Position numbers and translations under genes: made by a program. From an uncultured Collinsella sp. (GTDB taxonomy: Bacteria; Actinomycetota; Coriobacteriia; Coriobacteriales; Coriobacteriaceae), in contig URVK01000031.1 in assembly GCA_900551305.1 (NCBI GenBank), forward strand, positions 1 to 11,270: a stretch of 11,270 nucleotides of DNA. Reading direction: 5' to 3'. Below are positions 1-7,125 of this stretch, in pieces. The first letter of the stretch is position 1. Each line of letters opens with the position of its first letter. The notes under the pieces were generated by a model. It was given only the letters and a program-made list of their open reading frames with translations, was not told where the DNA came from and made no database searches.

Positions 1-506
1 AGCTTGGCCTGGACGTTGTGACCGCCAAGCGCGCCGGCCTGCTGCACGACCTGGGCAAGGCAATCGACCACGACGTCGAGGGCCCGCATGCCGTCATCGG
101 CGCCGAGCTTGCCCGCCGTTATGGCGAGAAGCCCGTTATCGTTCATGCTATCGAGGCTCACCATGCCGATGTCGACCCTAACACGGTGCTCGATGTCCTG
201 GTACAGGCCGCTGATGCTGTCTCTGCTTCTCGCCCCGGTGCCCGTCGCGAGTCTGCCGAGAACTACATCAAGCGTCTCGAGAAGCTCGAGGAGATCGCCA
301 ACTCCCATGAAGGCGTCGAGCGTACCTATGCCATGCAGGCTGGTCGCGAGGTCCACGTCATGGTTCAGCCGGACAAGATCTCCGATGCCCAGTCCACGGT
401 CCTGGCTCACGATATCGCCCATCAGATCGAGGAAGAGATGGAGTATCCCGGTCAGGTGCGCGTCGTCGTGATTCGCGAGAGCCGCGCTGTCGATATCGCT
501 AAATAA
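1..506 (+). CDS. rny: Ribonuclease Y, C-terminal part (5' end outside window)
   Basis: RNase Y is a membrane-anchored endoribonuclease of the HD superfamily that starts decay of many mRNAs. The reading frame is open from position 3 and ends at TAA 504-506, giving about 167 residues, the last third of a protein usually near 510-520 aa. The visible part starts inside the HD domain: [13 protein letters not shown] carries the metal-binding His-Asp pair, followed by [12 protein letters not shown] and the downstream HHAD motif. The end, [12 protein letters not shown], matches the usual RNase Y tail. The N-terminal membrane helix, coiled coil and KH domain lie upstream of the window. One base separates its stop from the next ATG, so it heads or belongs to an operon with the ATPase gene. 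In Bacillus rny also lies near spoVS and miaB, which supports the identification. Confidence 0.95.
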   Translation, partial: LGLDVVTAKRAGLLHDLGKAIDHDVEGPHAVIGAELARRYGEKPVIVHAIEAHHADVDPNTVLDVLVQAADAVSASRPGARRESAENYIKRLEKLEEIANSHEGVERTYAMQAGREVHVMVQPDKISDAQSTVLAHDIAHQIEEEMEYPGQVRVVVIRESRAVDIAK

Positions 507-507
507 C

Positions 508-1593
508 ATGAGCGACGCGAACGAGCTCATCTCATTTATCGCGTCGATGTCGGGGGAGGGCAACCTTCGCGTCGAGGAGAACCTTGGCGAGGGGTATGTC
601 CGCCTCCGCGTTTCGGAGGCCGAGCGGCGCCAGGCAAAGCACGACATTCAGCATGTCGAGGATATCGTCATCGAAATGCTCCGTAATGCTCGCGATGCCG
701 GCGCCGACAAGGTCTATCTCGCCACGACCAAGGAAGATGGCGTCCGCACGCTTGTCTTTCTGGATAACGGCTCGGGTGTTCCGCAGGATATGCAAGAGCG
801 AATCTTCGATGCTCGCGTTACCTCAAAGCTCGAGAGCATGAAGATGGACCGTTGGGGCGTTCACGGTCGTGGCATGGCATTGTTTTCGATCAAGCAGAAC
901 ACCGACGAGGCCCGTGTGGTCACGTCCGGCGTCGATCTTGGTTCAGCCTTTAAGGTGAGCGTTGCAGCCGACCGCCTCAGCGAGCGTGCCGATCAGTCCA
1001 GCTGGCCCCAGGCCGTCAAGGATGAGGACGGACGTTATGTCTGTGCTCGCGGCCCGCATAATATTATTCGCGCTGCCTGTGAGTTTGCGCTCGAGGAGCT
1101 GCGTGGTTGCGATGTCTATCTTGGTTCTCCGTCTGAGATTGCCGCGACCCTTTATGCTCAGGCGACAAGTCGGCTCGATACGTCTCGTCTCCTGTTTATT
1201 GATGACGAGAGCGAGCTTCCGGTTGTCGATCGTTTAGGCCTTGCCTCTGATGCCGAGGACTTTATCCGTATCTGTTCGGGTTTGGGTCTTGAGATGTCCG
1301 AGCGCACGGCTCATCGCATTTTGGCAGGGCAGATTAAGCCCGTTCGCGGTGTGACCGCGCGTCTGCTGCGCGAGCGTGATTCGTCCTCGCATGCGCCGGC
1401 TCCTGTCGATCTTGCGAAGGATCGTCGCGGGCTACGTATTGCCAAGGATGACATGGCACAGTTTTCGCGTGCTGTGGAGCGTGACTTTAATGACCTTGCC
1501 GCCCGGTACTATCTCAACCTTTGCGGCGACCCAAAGATTCGCGTTTCGCGTGATCGAATCACTGTGACCTTCGATCTTGCCAAAGAGGAATAG
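508..1593 (+). CDS. GHKL-fold ATPase, MutL-like motifs, function unknown
   Basis: A 361-residue protein that I can place in the GHKL ATPase superfamily (gyrase, Hsp90, histidine kinase, MutL) but not in a named family. The N box is at about residues 56-66 (E56, N60, D63 in EMLRNARDAGA), G1 at 86-92 (DNGSGVP) and G2 at 117-125 (GVHGRGMAL). Two details resemble MutL more than histidine kinases: the TSK triplet at 105-107 between G1 and G2, and a GxxGxxAL form of G2 comparable to MutL GFRGEAL. There is no visible His-phosphoacceptor, membrane segment or MutL endonuclease domain; residues after about 170 are unassigned. It starts one base after the rny stop and has no clear Shine-Dalgarno, suggesting translational coupling. 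A role with RNase Y or SpoVS is inferred only from position. Confidence 0.82.
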   Translation: MSDANELISFIASMSGEGNLRVEENLGEGYVRLRVSEAERRQAKHDIQHVEDIVIEMLRNARDAGADKVYLATTKEDGVRTLVFLDNGSGVPQDMQERIFDARVTSKLESMKMDRWGVHGRGMALFSIKQNTDEARVVTSGVDLGSAFKVSVAADRLSERADQSSWPQAVKDEDGRYVCARGPHNIIRAACEFALEELRGCDVYLGSPSEIAATLYAQATSRLDTSRLLFIDDESELPVVDRLGLASDAEDFIRICSGLGLEMSERTAHRILAGQIKPVRGVTARLLRERDSSSHAPAPVDLAKDRRGLRIAKDDMAQFSRAVERDFNDLAARYYLNLCGDPKIRVSRDRITVTFDLAKEE

Positions 1594-1598
1594 TGCCT

Positions 1599-1618
1599 TT
1601 ACCGAGTCCACTCGGTAA
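1599..1618. repeat. Perfect 8-bp hairpin before spoVS
   Basis: Arms TTACCGAG (1599-1606) and CTCGGTAA (1611-1618) are perfectly complementary around a TCCA loop. It lies 5 bases after the stop of the ATPase gene and 49 bases before the spoVS ATG. No T run follows (GATAAAGTTATT), so a classic intrinsic terminator is unlikely. It may be an operator, an RNA processing or stability hairpin, or a weak attenuator that uncouples spoVS from the genes upstream. Confidence 0.6.
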
Positions 1619-1667
1619 GATAAAGTTATTGCAGTTAAAACGTACTTTTAAACGCAGGAGTTTCTTC

Positions 1668-1985
1668 ATGGATTGCCTGAAGGTATCAAGCAAATCATCG
1701 CCCGCGTCCGTTGCCGGCGCCATCGCCGGCATGGTCAAGGATGGTGTACCCGTCAACATCCAGTGTGTCGGTGCCGGTGCTGTCAACCAGGCCATTAAGG
1801 CCGTGGCTATCGCGCGCGGTTTTTTGATTCCAACCGGTTTTGATATTTCCTGCGCGCCTGTGTTCTCCGACATCCTCATTAACGGGGAGTCGCGCACGGC
1901 CATCCGCCTTTCTATCTACGTTCACCAGATCAATCGAGCTACTATGGATAACGTCGTCATGGATGATGTTAAGCCTGTGGCATAG
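1668..1985 (+). CDS. spoVS: Stage V sporulation protein S (SpoVS), Alba-like
   Basis: SpoVS is a small protein with an Alba-like nucleic-acid-binding fold, first found as a sporulation regulator in Bacillus but present in many non-spore-formers. The 105 residues begin MDCLKVSSKSSPASVAGAI and include the family core GAGAVNQAIKAVAIARGF (35-52) and the NGESRTAI segment (72-79). The family is usually about 86 aa; here some 18 extra residues (VHQINRATMDNVVMDDVKPVA region) follow the core. I chose the ATG at 1668 because AGGAG (1656-1660) lies 7 bases upstream and it gives the usual N-terminus; an in-frame GTG at 1593 would add 25 unlike residues and overlap the ATPase stop. It has its own 74-bp AT-rich leader with a hairpin, so it may be expressed separately. 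Confidence 0.93.
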   Translation: MDCLKVSSKSSPASVAGAIAGMVKDGVPVNIQCVGAGAVNQAIKAVAIARGFLIPTGFDISCAPVFSDILINGESRTAIRLSIYVHQINRATMDNVVMDDVKPVA

Positions 1986-2034
1986 CTTATGCTTGCCTCG
2001 ATTCGCCTCCCTTCCATCGTTAGGACTTATGCAC

Positions 2035-3405
2035 ATGGACCAGCGTTCCGTACGCGATATTCTTGCCGGTAAAACCTACTTTATCCGCACCTTTGGCTGC
2101 CAGATGAATCAGCACGATTCCGAGCGCGTGAGCGGTCTGCTCGATTCGTATGGTTGTCTCATGGCGCTCGATCCCGAGCATGCCGATATCGTTGTCTTCA
2201 TGACATGCTGTGTGCGTGAGGCCGCCGACACTCGCCTGTACGGTCAGTGCAATTCCTGCAAAAGCCTGCCGCCTTCGCCTTCGGGCAAGCGTGTGGTTGC
2301 CGTGGGCGGCTGCATCGCGCAGCGTGATGGCGAGGGCCTGCTCACCAACGTCGATAACGTCAATGTCATTTTCGGCACGCATTCTATCGCACATGTGGCC
2401 GAGCTCATTGCCGAGGCGTTCTTTGATGGTAAGCGTCATATCCGCACCAACGAGCATGAGGATACGGATGCCATGAGCATGCCGTGGCATCGCGAGACCC
2501 AGTATCACGCCTGGGTGCCCATCATGACAGGCTGCAATAATTTCTGCACCTATTGCATCGTGCCGTACGTGCGCGGTCGCGAAAAGAGCCGCCCCTTCGA
2601 GGAGATTGTCGACGAGGTGACTGGTCTGGTGCGCCAGGGCGTGCGTGAGATTACGCTGCTGGGCCAAAACGTTAACTCATATGGCCGCGATTTGTTTGGT
2701 AAGCCGCGCTTTGCCGACTTGCTGCGCGCCGTGGGCGATACGGGCGTGGAGCGCATCTTCTTTACGTCTTCGCATCCCAAGGACCTGCTGCCCGAGACCA
2801 TCGACGCCATGGCCGAGACGCCTGCCGTTATGCCGCAGCTGCACCTGGCCGTCCAGTCAGGTTCGACGCGGATCCTCAAAGAGATGAATCGCCGTTATAC
2901 ACGCGAGGACTATCTGGGCCTGGTCGATCGCATTCGCAACCGCATGCCCGACATCGCGCTCTCGACCGACATTATCGTTGGCTTCCCGGGCGAGACTGAA
3001 GAAGACTTTGAGCAGACGCTCTCACTTGCCGAGACGGTCCGCTATGCTCAGGCCTATACCTTCATCTATTCCAAGCGCGCCGGTACCCCGGCCGCCGAGA
3101 TTGATGATCCTACGCCGCATGAGGTTATTCTCGAGCGTTTCAACCGCCTGGTTAAGGTTATCGAGACCACTGCACACGAGTATAACCAGGGTGAGCTTCA
3201 TACTGTGGTGCCGGCGCTCATTGAGGGAACGAGCAAAAAGAATGACGCGGTGCTACTGGGCAAGAGTCCCAAGGATCAGACCGTGCATGCGCCTATCCCA
3301 GAGGGTTACAGCATCGACCAGCTTGTTGGCAAGATCGTTGATGTTGACGTTGACGTTGCCAAGACCTGGTATTTGTCTGGCTCCGTTGTGGGCGAGCCGC
3401 GCTAA
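2035..3405 (+). CDS. miaB: tRNA-2-methylthio-N6-isopentenyladenosine synthase MiaB
   Basis: MiaB is a radical-SAM methylthiotransferase that converts i6A37 of tRNA to ms2i6A37, acting after MiaA. The 456 residues show the N-terminal MTTase domain with three auxiliary-cluster cysteines, C22 (FGCQMN), C58 (MTCCVREAAD) and C93 (GGCIAQRDG). The radical-SAM motif CNNFCTYC has C167, C171 and C174 and is followed by VPYVRGREKSRP. The last 65 or so residues fit a TRAM domain. I start at ATG 2035 because AGGA (2022-2025) lies 9 bases upstream; ATG 2029 is an alternative only 3 bases from that site. The stop overlaps the miaA ATG (TAATG), so the two enzymes that act in sequence on the same base are translationally coupled. 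Confidence 0.96.
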   Translation: MDQRSVRDILAGKTYFIRTFGCQMNQHDSERVSGLLDSYGCLMALDPEHADIVVFMTCCVREAADTRLYGQCNSCKSLPPSPSGKRVVAVGGCIAQRDGEGLLTNVDNVNVIFGTHSIAHVAELIAEAFFDGKRHIRTNEHEDTDAMSMPWHRETQYHAWVPIMTGCNNFCTYCIVPYVRGREKSRPFEEIVDEVTGLVRQGVREITLLGQNVNSYGRDLFGKPRFADLLRAVGDTGVERIFFTSSHPKDLLPETIDAMAETPAVMPQLHLAVQSGSTRILKEMNRRYTREDYLGLVDRIRNRMPDIALSTDIIVGFPGETEEDFEQTLSLAETVRYAQAYTFIYSKRAGTPAAEIDDPTPHEVILERFNRLVKVIETTAHEYNQGELHTVVPALIEGTSKKNDAVLLGKSPKDQTVHAPIPEGYSIDQLVGKIVDVDVDVAKTWYLSGSVVGEPR

Positions 3406-4343
3406 TGGTTGCTCCTGGGGCAGGTCTTTCCGCCGTTGCGATCGTCGGTCCGACGGCGGTTGGTAAGAGCGATGTTGCCGATCGTTTGGCAGCTCGTCTT
3501 TCGTCCGAAGTGCTGTCGTGCGATGCGATGCAAATCTATCGCGGCATGGATATCGGTACCGCAAAGATGGCGCCCGATGAGTGTACGGCGCCGCTGCGTC
3601 TCGTCGACATTGTAGAGCCGGGTGTGGCATATTCTGCTGCGCTTTATCAGGCTGACGCTCGCGCGCATGTTGAGCGCTTGCTTGGCGAGGGCCGCCTGCC
3701 GGTGTTTTGCGGGGGTACGGGGCTGTATCTCAAGGCCGCCCTCGATGAGATGGACTTTCCCTCGGGTGAACTTGAGGATGATCGCCGTGCGGGCTATCAG
3801 GAGCTTGCCGAGCGTATTGGCGAGGAGGGACTGCATGCCCTGCTTGCCGAGCGCGACCCCGAGTCCGCTGCGGTCATCCACCCCCATAATGTTCGCCGCG
3901 TGATTCGCGCTCTCGAAATGCACGATGATGGAGTGTCCTACGCGCAGCAAAAGTCGCAGTTTAGTGTTCCGCGCGAGCATTATCACGCTCTGTGGTTTGG
4001 TCTGACGCGTAATCGCGAGATGCTCTACGAGCGCATTAACCTGCGCGTCGACCTGATGTTTGAGCAGGGCCTTGTCGATGAGGTTCGCGGTCTTATGGAC
4101 CAGGGGCTGGCAGATGCCCTGACTTCGATGCAGGCGATTGGCTATAAAGAGATTATCGATGCCTTTAACGGCGTGATTTCTATGGATGAGGCTCGCGAAC
4201 TCATCAAGGTGCGTTCGCGTCGCTATGCCAAGCGTCAGCTTTCGTGGTTTAAACGCGATGACCGTATCGTGTGGTTCGATATGGACGAGTTTACGATCAA
4301 TGAGGTCGTTGAGGACATCCTGCATCGTATTGAGGCTGCCTAA
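3405..4343 (+). CDS. miaA: tRNA dimethylallyltransferase MiaA
   Basis: MiaA transfers a dimethylallyl group from DMAPP to N6 of A37 in tRNAs reading UNN codons, making i6A, the substrate of MiaB encoded just upstream. The 312 residues carry the P-loop GPTAVGKS (15-22), then the family blocks CDAMQIYRGMDIGTAK and CGGTGLYLKA, and SMQAIGYKEI with RYAKRQLSWFKRD toward the C-terminus, all typical of the family, and the length is normal. It starts at the ATG sharing its A with the miaB stop (TAATG) and ends the same way into hflX, so the three are one coupled transcript. In Bacillus and E. coli hfq follows miaA; here hflX follows directly. Confidence 0.96.
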   Translation: MVAPGAGLSAVAIVGPTAVGKSDVADRLAARLSSEVLSCDAMQIYRGMDIGTAKMAPDECTAPLRLVDIVEPGVAYSAALYQADARAHVERLLGEGRLPVFCGGTGLYLKAALDEMDFPSGELEDDRRAGYQELAERIGEEGLHALLAERDPESAAVIHPHNVRRVIRALEMHDDGVSYAQQKSQFSVPREHYHALWFGLTRNREMLYERINLRVDLMFEQGLVDEVRGLMDQGLADALTSMQAIGYKEIIDAFNGVISMDEARELIKVRSRRYAKRQLSWFKRDDRIVWFDMDEFTINEVVEDILHRIEAA

Positions 4344-5632
4344 TGGCCCGTTTCCCCCTTGTTCCCACGGCACCCGAGCCCGAGCGTGCCATATTAGTTG
4401 GTGTTGAGTGGCGCGACAATGCATGGCCACTCGATCGATCGCTCGATGAACTGGAGCGCCTTGCCCATACAGCTGGTGCCCAGTGCGTGGCTCGCTTGTC
4501 TCAGCGTTTGGTAAAGCCGTATCCTAAATCGTTTATCGGTTCCGGTAAGGTTGAAGAGCTGTGCGGCCTGGTGCATCGCATGGATGCCGATGTCGTTATT
4601 TTTGACGACGACCTGACGCCCTCGCAGCAATCCTATTTGGAGAAAGCCGTGGGCGAGCCGGTAAAGATTATCGATCGTACGGCACTGATCCTTGATATCT
4701 TTGGCCTGCATGCTCAGACGCGTGAGGGACGCCTGCAGGTACAGCTGGCACAGCTTCAATATCTGTTACCTCGCCTGCGTGGCATGTGGAGCCATCTTGC
4801 CAAGGAGCAGACGCGCGGTGGCATCGGCTCACGCTTTGGACAGGGTGAAAGTCAGCTCGAGGTCGACCGTCGCTTGATTCGCAACAAGATTGCCGCGCTT
4901 CGTCGTGAGCTCAAGCAGGTTGAACAGCGTCGCGATGTCCAGTCCAAGAGTCGCATTGAGTCACCGGCGTTTCGCGTTGCGTTAGCCGGTTATACCAATG
5001 CCGGTAAATCGACGTTGCTCAATCGTCTGACCGGCTCTACGGTACTTTCGCAGGACAAGCTGTTTGCTACGCTCGACCCGACGACGCGTTCGTATCGCCT
5101 GCCCGGCGGTCGCGGCATGACGATCACCGACACCGTCGGCTTTATTCAAAAGCTGCCGCATGGTTTGGTCGATGCCTTTAAATCGACGCTGTCCGAGGTG
5201 TTGGGTGCCGATCTAATTCTCAAAGTCGTAGATGCGTCTGACGAGGACTATGAGCGACAGCTGGAGGCTGTCGACCGCGTGCTTGATGAGATCGGCGCTG
5301 GAGAGCGTTTAACGCTGACCGTATTCAATAAAATCGATCTTCTCGATAGCGTTGATCGACTGAGCTTCCGGCGTCGCTATCCCGAGGCCGTGCTGTTCTC
5401 GGCCCAGACGGGCGAGGGACTCGACGATCTCGTCGACCGTATTGCTCGTGAGGCGGCTGCTACCGATGTGTTGCTCTCTGCTGATATCCCGTATCGCGAG
5501 GGCGCCCTCATCACGCTGGTGCATGAGCAGGGAACCCTTTTGCACGAGGAATATCTTGAGGATGGCGTTCGTATTGTGGCGAAACTGCCGGCTCGTATTG
5601 CACCGCGGCTCGAGCGTTATCGCACTGAGTAG
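4343..5632 (+). CDS. hflX: Ribosome-associated GTPase HflX
   Basis: HflX is a 50S-binding GTPase of the Obg/HflX group that splits or rescues stalled ribosomes, for example after heat or antibiotic stress. The 429 residues show the N-terminal HflX domain (FIGSGKVEEL, VIFDDDLTPSQQ), a helical linker with RGGIGSRFGQGESQLEVDRR, and the G domain: G1 at 216-223 (GYTNAGKS), switch I TLDPTTRS, G3 at 263-267 (DTVGF), and G4 NKID at 329-332. FSAQTGEGLDDL is the G5-like region. A short C-terminal domain follows. It is coupled to miaA through TAATG. Its last 16 bases overlap the end of the opposite-strand acyltransferase gene, so the two transcripts converge tail to tail, and I see no terminator hairpin at the junction. 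Confidence 0.95.
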   Translation: MARFPLVPTAPEPERAILVGVEWRDNAWPLDRSLDELERLAHTAGAQCVARLSQRLVKPYPKSFIGSGKVEELCGLVHRMDADVVIFDDDLTPSQQSYLEKAVGEPVKIIDRTALILDIFGLHAQTREGRLQVQLAQLQYLLPRLRGMWSHLAKEQTRGGIGSRFGQGESQLEVDRRLIRNKIAALRRELKQVEQRRDVQSKSRIESPAFRVALAGYTNAGKSTLLNRLTGSTVLSQDKLFATLDPTTRSYRLPGGRGMTITDTVGFIQKLPHGLVDAFKSTLSEVLGADLILKVVDASDEDYERQLEAVDRVLDEIGAGERLTLTVFNKIDLLDSVDRLSFRRRYPEAVLFSAQTGEGLDDLVDRIAREAAATDVLLSADIPYREGALITLVHEQGTLLHEEYLEDGVRIVAKLPARIAPRLERYRTE

Positions 5633-6321
5633 GCGAGCTCCAAAATGCCCAGTATGATGGGCTGATGCAGCAGATAAAAGGGGAGTGCATGACGTCCAAG
5701 GCTGGCGAGCGCCGGGATGGGATTCTCATAGGCCCATGCTGGCGCCTCGCGGCTTGATTTCCGTGCCGCATGGGCGGCAAAGAAGCCTGTGAGGTACATA
5801 AAAAAGAATGGGATGAGTGGATAGTAATCACCGGAGACAAAGTCTGGACATGGGAACCCCAGCCAAGCTAGATAGGGGATAGGGTAGGCTGCTTTAGGAA
5901 TGCTCCAGGTACAGGCAAAGAGTATCAGGCAAATCGCTATACCCCATACTGTCGGCACCCTATCGAGAGCCGGGCGCGCGAACGCAATAATGGCGGTGCA
6001 CGCCGCCATGCAGAAAATGATGCCAAAGTTCACTGAGTCATCGACTGAGACAAGTGTCGTTGCAATCCATACGACCAAAGCGGCGGCAGCGTACTTGGCC
6101 GCTCGTTTAGCATTGTTGCGTGAGAGCGTGCACATCCAACCCGCGATAAACAAAAATACCCAGCTGATGCTGGCGCGCCAGATGTCTTGAAAGACAGTCT
6201 GGGTAAATCAGGGCATATCCCAACCGTACAGGTAGGCGAGATCGTAGCAAGCGTGAAAACCTGCCATTGAAATCATCGTAAACCCGCGGACGGTATCAAA
6301 GATGGTAATGCGTTTTTGCAT
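5617..6321 (-). pseudogene. DUF1624 / HGSNAT-like membrane acyltransferase, interrupted by in-frame TGA
   Basis: Reading from ATG 6321 downward gives 234 codons in one frame with a single TGA at codon 38 (6210-6208). Before it stands MQKRITIFDTVRGFTMISMA, then GFHACYDLAYLYGWDMP; after it FTQTVFQDIWRASISWVFLF. Both sides fit the DUF1624/HGSNAT_cat family of multi-pass membrane proteins related to heparan-alpha-glucosaminide N-acetyltransferase: N-terminal RG and H-x3-D region, DYYPLIPFFFMYLTGFF, and ASLGRHALPFYLLHQP near the end. Several hydrophobic segments are evident. The rest of the frame is clean, so the lesion is recent, a readthrough site or a sequencing error; a TGG (Trp) ancestor is one base away. 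The start shares its A with the lexA stop (TAATG), so it is transcribed with lexA. Its end overlaps hflX by 16 bases. Substrate unknown. Confidence 0.78.
6178..6202 (-). other. Hairpin just downstream of the in-frame TGA
   Basis: On the - strand, CCAGA-C-TGTCTT pairs with AAGACA-TCTGG: 11 base pairs with a single bulged C and a very short apical loop. It begins 6 bases after the TGA at codon 38 of the acyltransferase frame. Stop-proximal hairpins can promote readthrough or, as SECIS, selenocysteine insertion, but the loop lacks an evident GU and no selenocysteine gene is in this window. It may simply reflect the coding sequence. Confidence 0.4.
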
Positions 6322-6965
6322 TACGAGAACCGGCGCATCAAGCCGACGACTTTGCCCAATATAACGGGATTCGTTGCATAGATAGGCTCCATGGTGTCAT
6401 TCTCAGGCTGCAGGCGTACGCGCCCCTGCTCCTTATAGAACGTCTTGACGGTCGCTGAACCATCAATCATGGCCACGACAATTTCGCCGTTCATGGCACT
6501 CTTTTGTTCACGGACGATGATGTAATCGCCATTGAAGATGCCGACATTGATCATTGAACTCCCATGCACCTCAAGGATAAAGGAACCCTGATCAGTGGCG
6601 ATTTCGGTCGGGATAGTAAAAGTGTCTTCGATATTCTGCTCGGCCAAAATGGGAATCCCGGCCGCGACGCGACCAACGAGCGGTAGCGAGACCGTTCCGC
6701 GAGGTGCGGTGGGCTCGTCAGATTTAGAAATTGAGACAGAGGAACCGTCCTCGTTAAAGAGTTCCAGGGCGCGCGGTTTGGTGGCATCGCGCTTGAGTAG
6801 CCCGCGCGCCTCCAGGGCAGATAGATGGGCGTGCACGGTGCTGGGGGAGGAAAGGCCCACGGCAGAAGCCATCTCGCGCACGCTGGGCGGATAACCCTTC
6901 TCCTGCTGATATTCCTTGATGAAGTCGTAAATTTGCTGCTGACGCTTGGTAATTTTGCGAGCCAT
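6321..6965 (-). CDS. lexA: LexA repressor
   Basis: LexA represses the SOS regulon and cleaves itself when RecA-ssDNA filaments form. The 214 residues show a winged helix-turn-helix DNA-binding domain (1-69; PPSVREMASAVGLSSPSTVH is the recognition region). A linker and the S24-type peptidase domain follow. The self-cleavage site is A102-G103 in GRVAAGIP, the nucleophile S137 in VHGSSM, and the general base K174 in ATVKTF; all needed residues are present. I start at ATG 6965 because AGAGAGGAT stands just upstream and it gives the usual MARKITKRQQ end; earlier in-frame ATG 6986 and TTG 6995 would add 7-10 residues and run into a LexA box. It diverges from the LysM gene and shares three LexA-like boxes with it, so autoregulation is likely. 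The membrane acyltransferase frame follows with a TAATG overlap. Confidence 0.96.
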   Translation of the reverse strand: MARKITKRQQQIYDFIKEYQQEKGYPPSVREMASAVGLSSPSTVHAHLSALEARGLLKRDATKPRALELFNEDGSSVSISKSDEPTAPRGTVSLPLVGRVAAGIPILAEQNIEDTFTIPTEIATDQGSFILEVHGSSMINVGIFNGDYIIVREQKSAMNGEIVVAMIDGSATVKTFYKEQGRVRLQPENDTMEPIYATNPVILGKVVGLMRRFS

Positions 6966-6988
6966 CAGGGCATCCTCTCTACCCATGT

Positions 6989-7002
6989 CAAACAAATGTT
7001 CG
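6989..7002. promoter_or_regulatory. LexA (SOS) box 1, lexA-proximal
   Basis: CAAAC-AAAT-GTTCG matches the Gram-positive/actinobacterial SOS box CGAAC-N4-GTTCG at 9 of 10 fixed positions. It lies 23 bases upstream of the lexA ATG, in its leader or promoter, so it probably serves lexA autorepression. Confidence 0.8.
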
Positions 7003-7010
7003 AATTTTGC

Positions 7011-7038
7011 TTGACAGGAACAACTGTTCGAAGATAAT
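7011..7038 (+). promoter_or_regulatory. Near-consensus sigma-70 type promoter of the LysM gene
   Basis: TTGACA (7011-7016, 6 of 6) is followed after 16 bases by GATAAT (7033-7038, 5 of 6). LexA box 2 fills the spacer and box 3 covers the expected transcription start near 7045, an arrangement that lets LexA shut the promoter tightly. The predicted leader to ATG 7126 is about 80 bases. Confidence 0.75.
7017..7030. promoter_or_regulatory. LexA (SOS) box 2, inside promoter spacer
   Basis: GGAAC-AACT-GTTCG matches CGAAC-N4-GTTCG at 9 of 10 fixed positions. It sits between the -35 and -10 of the LysM-gene promoter, exactly 28 bp from box 1 and 28 bp from box 3. Confidence 0.85.
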
Positions 7039-7044
7039 AATAAC

Positions 7045-7058
7045 CGAACATTCGTTCT
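7045..7058. promoter_or_regulatory. LexA (SOS) box 3, at predicted transcription start
   Basis: CGAAC-ATTC-GTTCT matches CGAAC-N4-GTTCG at 9 of 10 fixed positions. It covers the expected +1 of the LysM-gene promoter. Confidence 0.75.
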
Positions 7059-7125
7059 CGCGCCAGATATTTTTGTCCGCGCGGCTTGATAAAACTGTTC
7101 TCAGCAAAACACGCGAGAGGAGAAC

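Noticed and set aside
1593..1667. GTG 1593 as spoVS start
   Set aside because: Adds 25 basic residues unlike any SpoVS and spans the hairpin; ATG 1668 has a good ribosome site.
2020..2667. 215-residue open frame on the - strand
   Set aside because: Antisense to miaB including the radical-SAM motif; His-rich and without family features, a composition typical of mirror frames in GC-rich DNA.
3402..4430. 342-residue open frame on the - strand
   Set aside because: It lies antisense to miaA and the start of hflX, whose products have full family motifs; its protein shows no recognisable domain.
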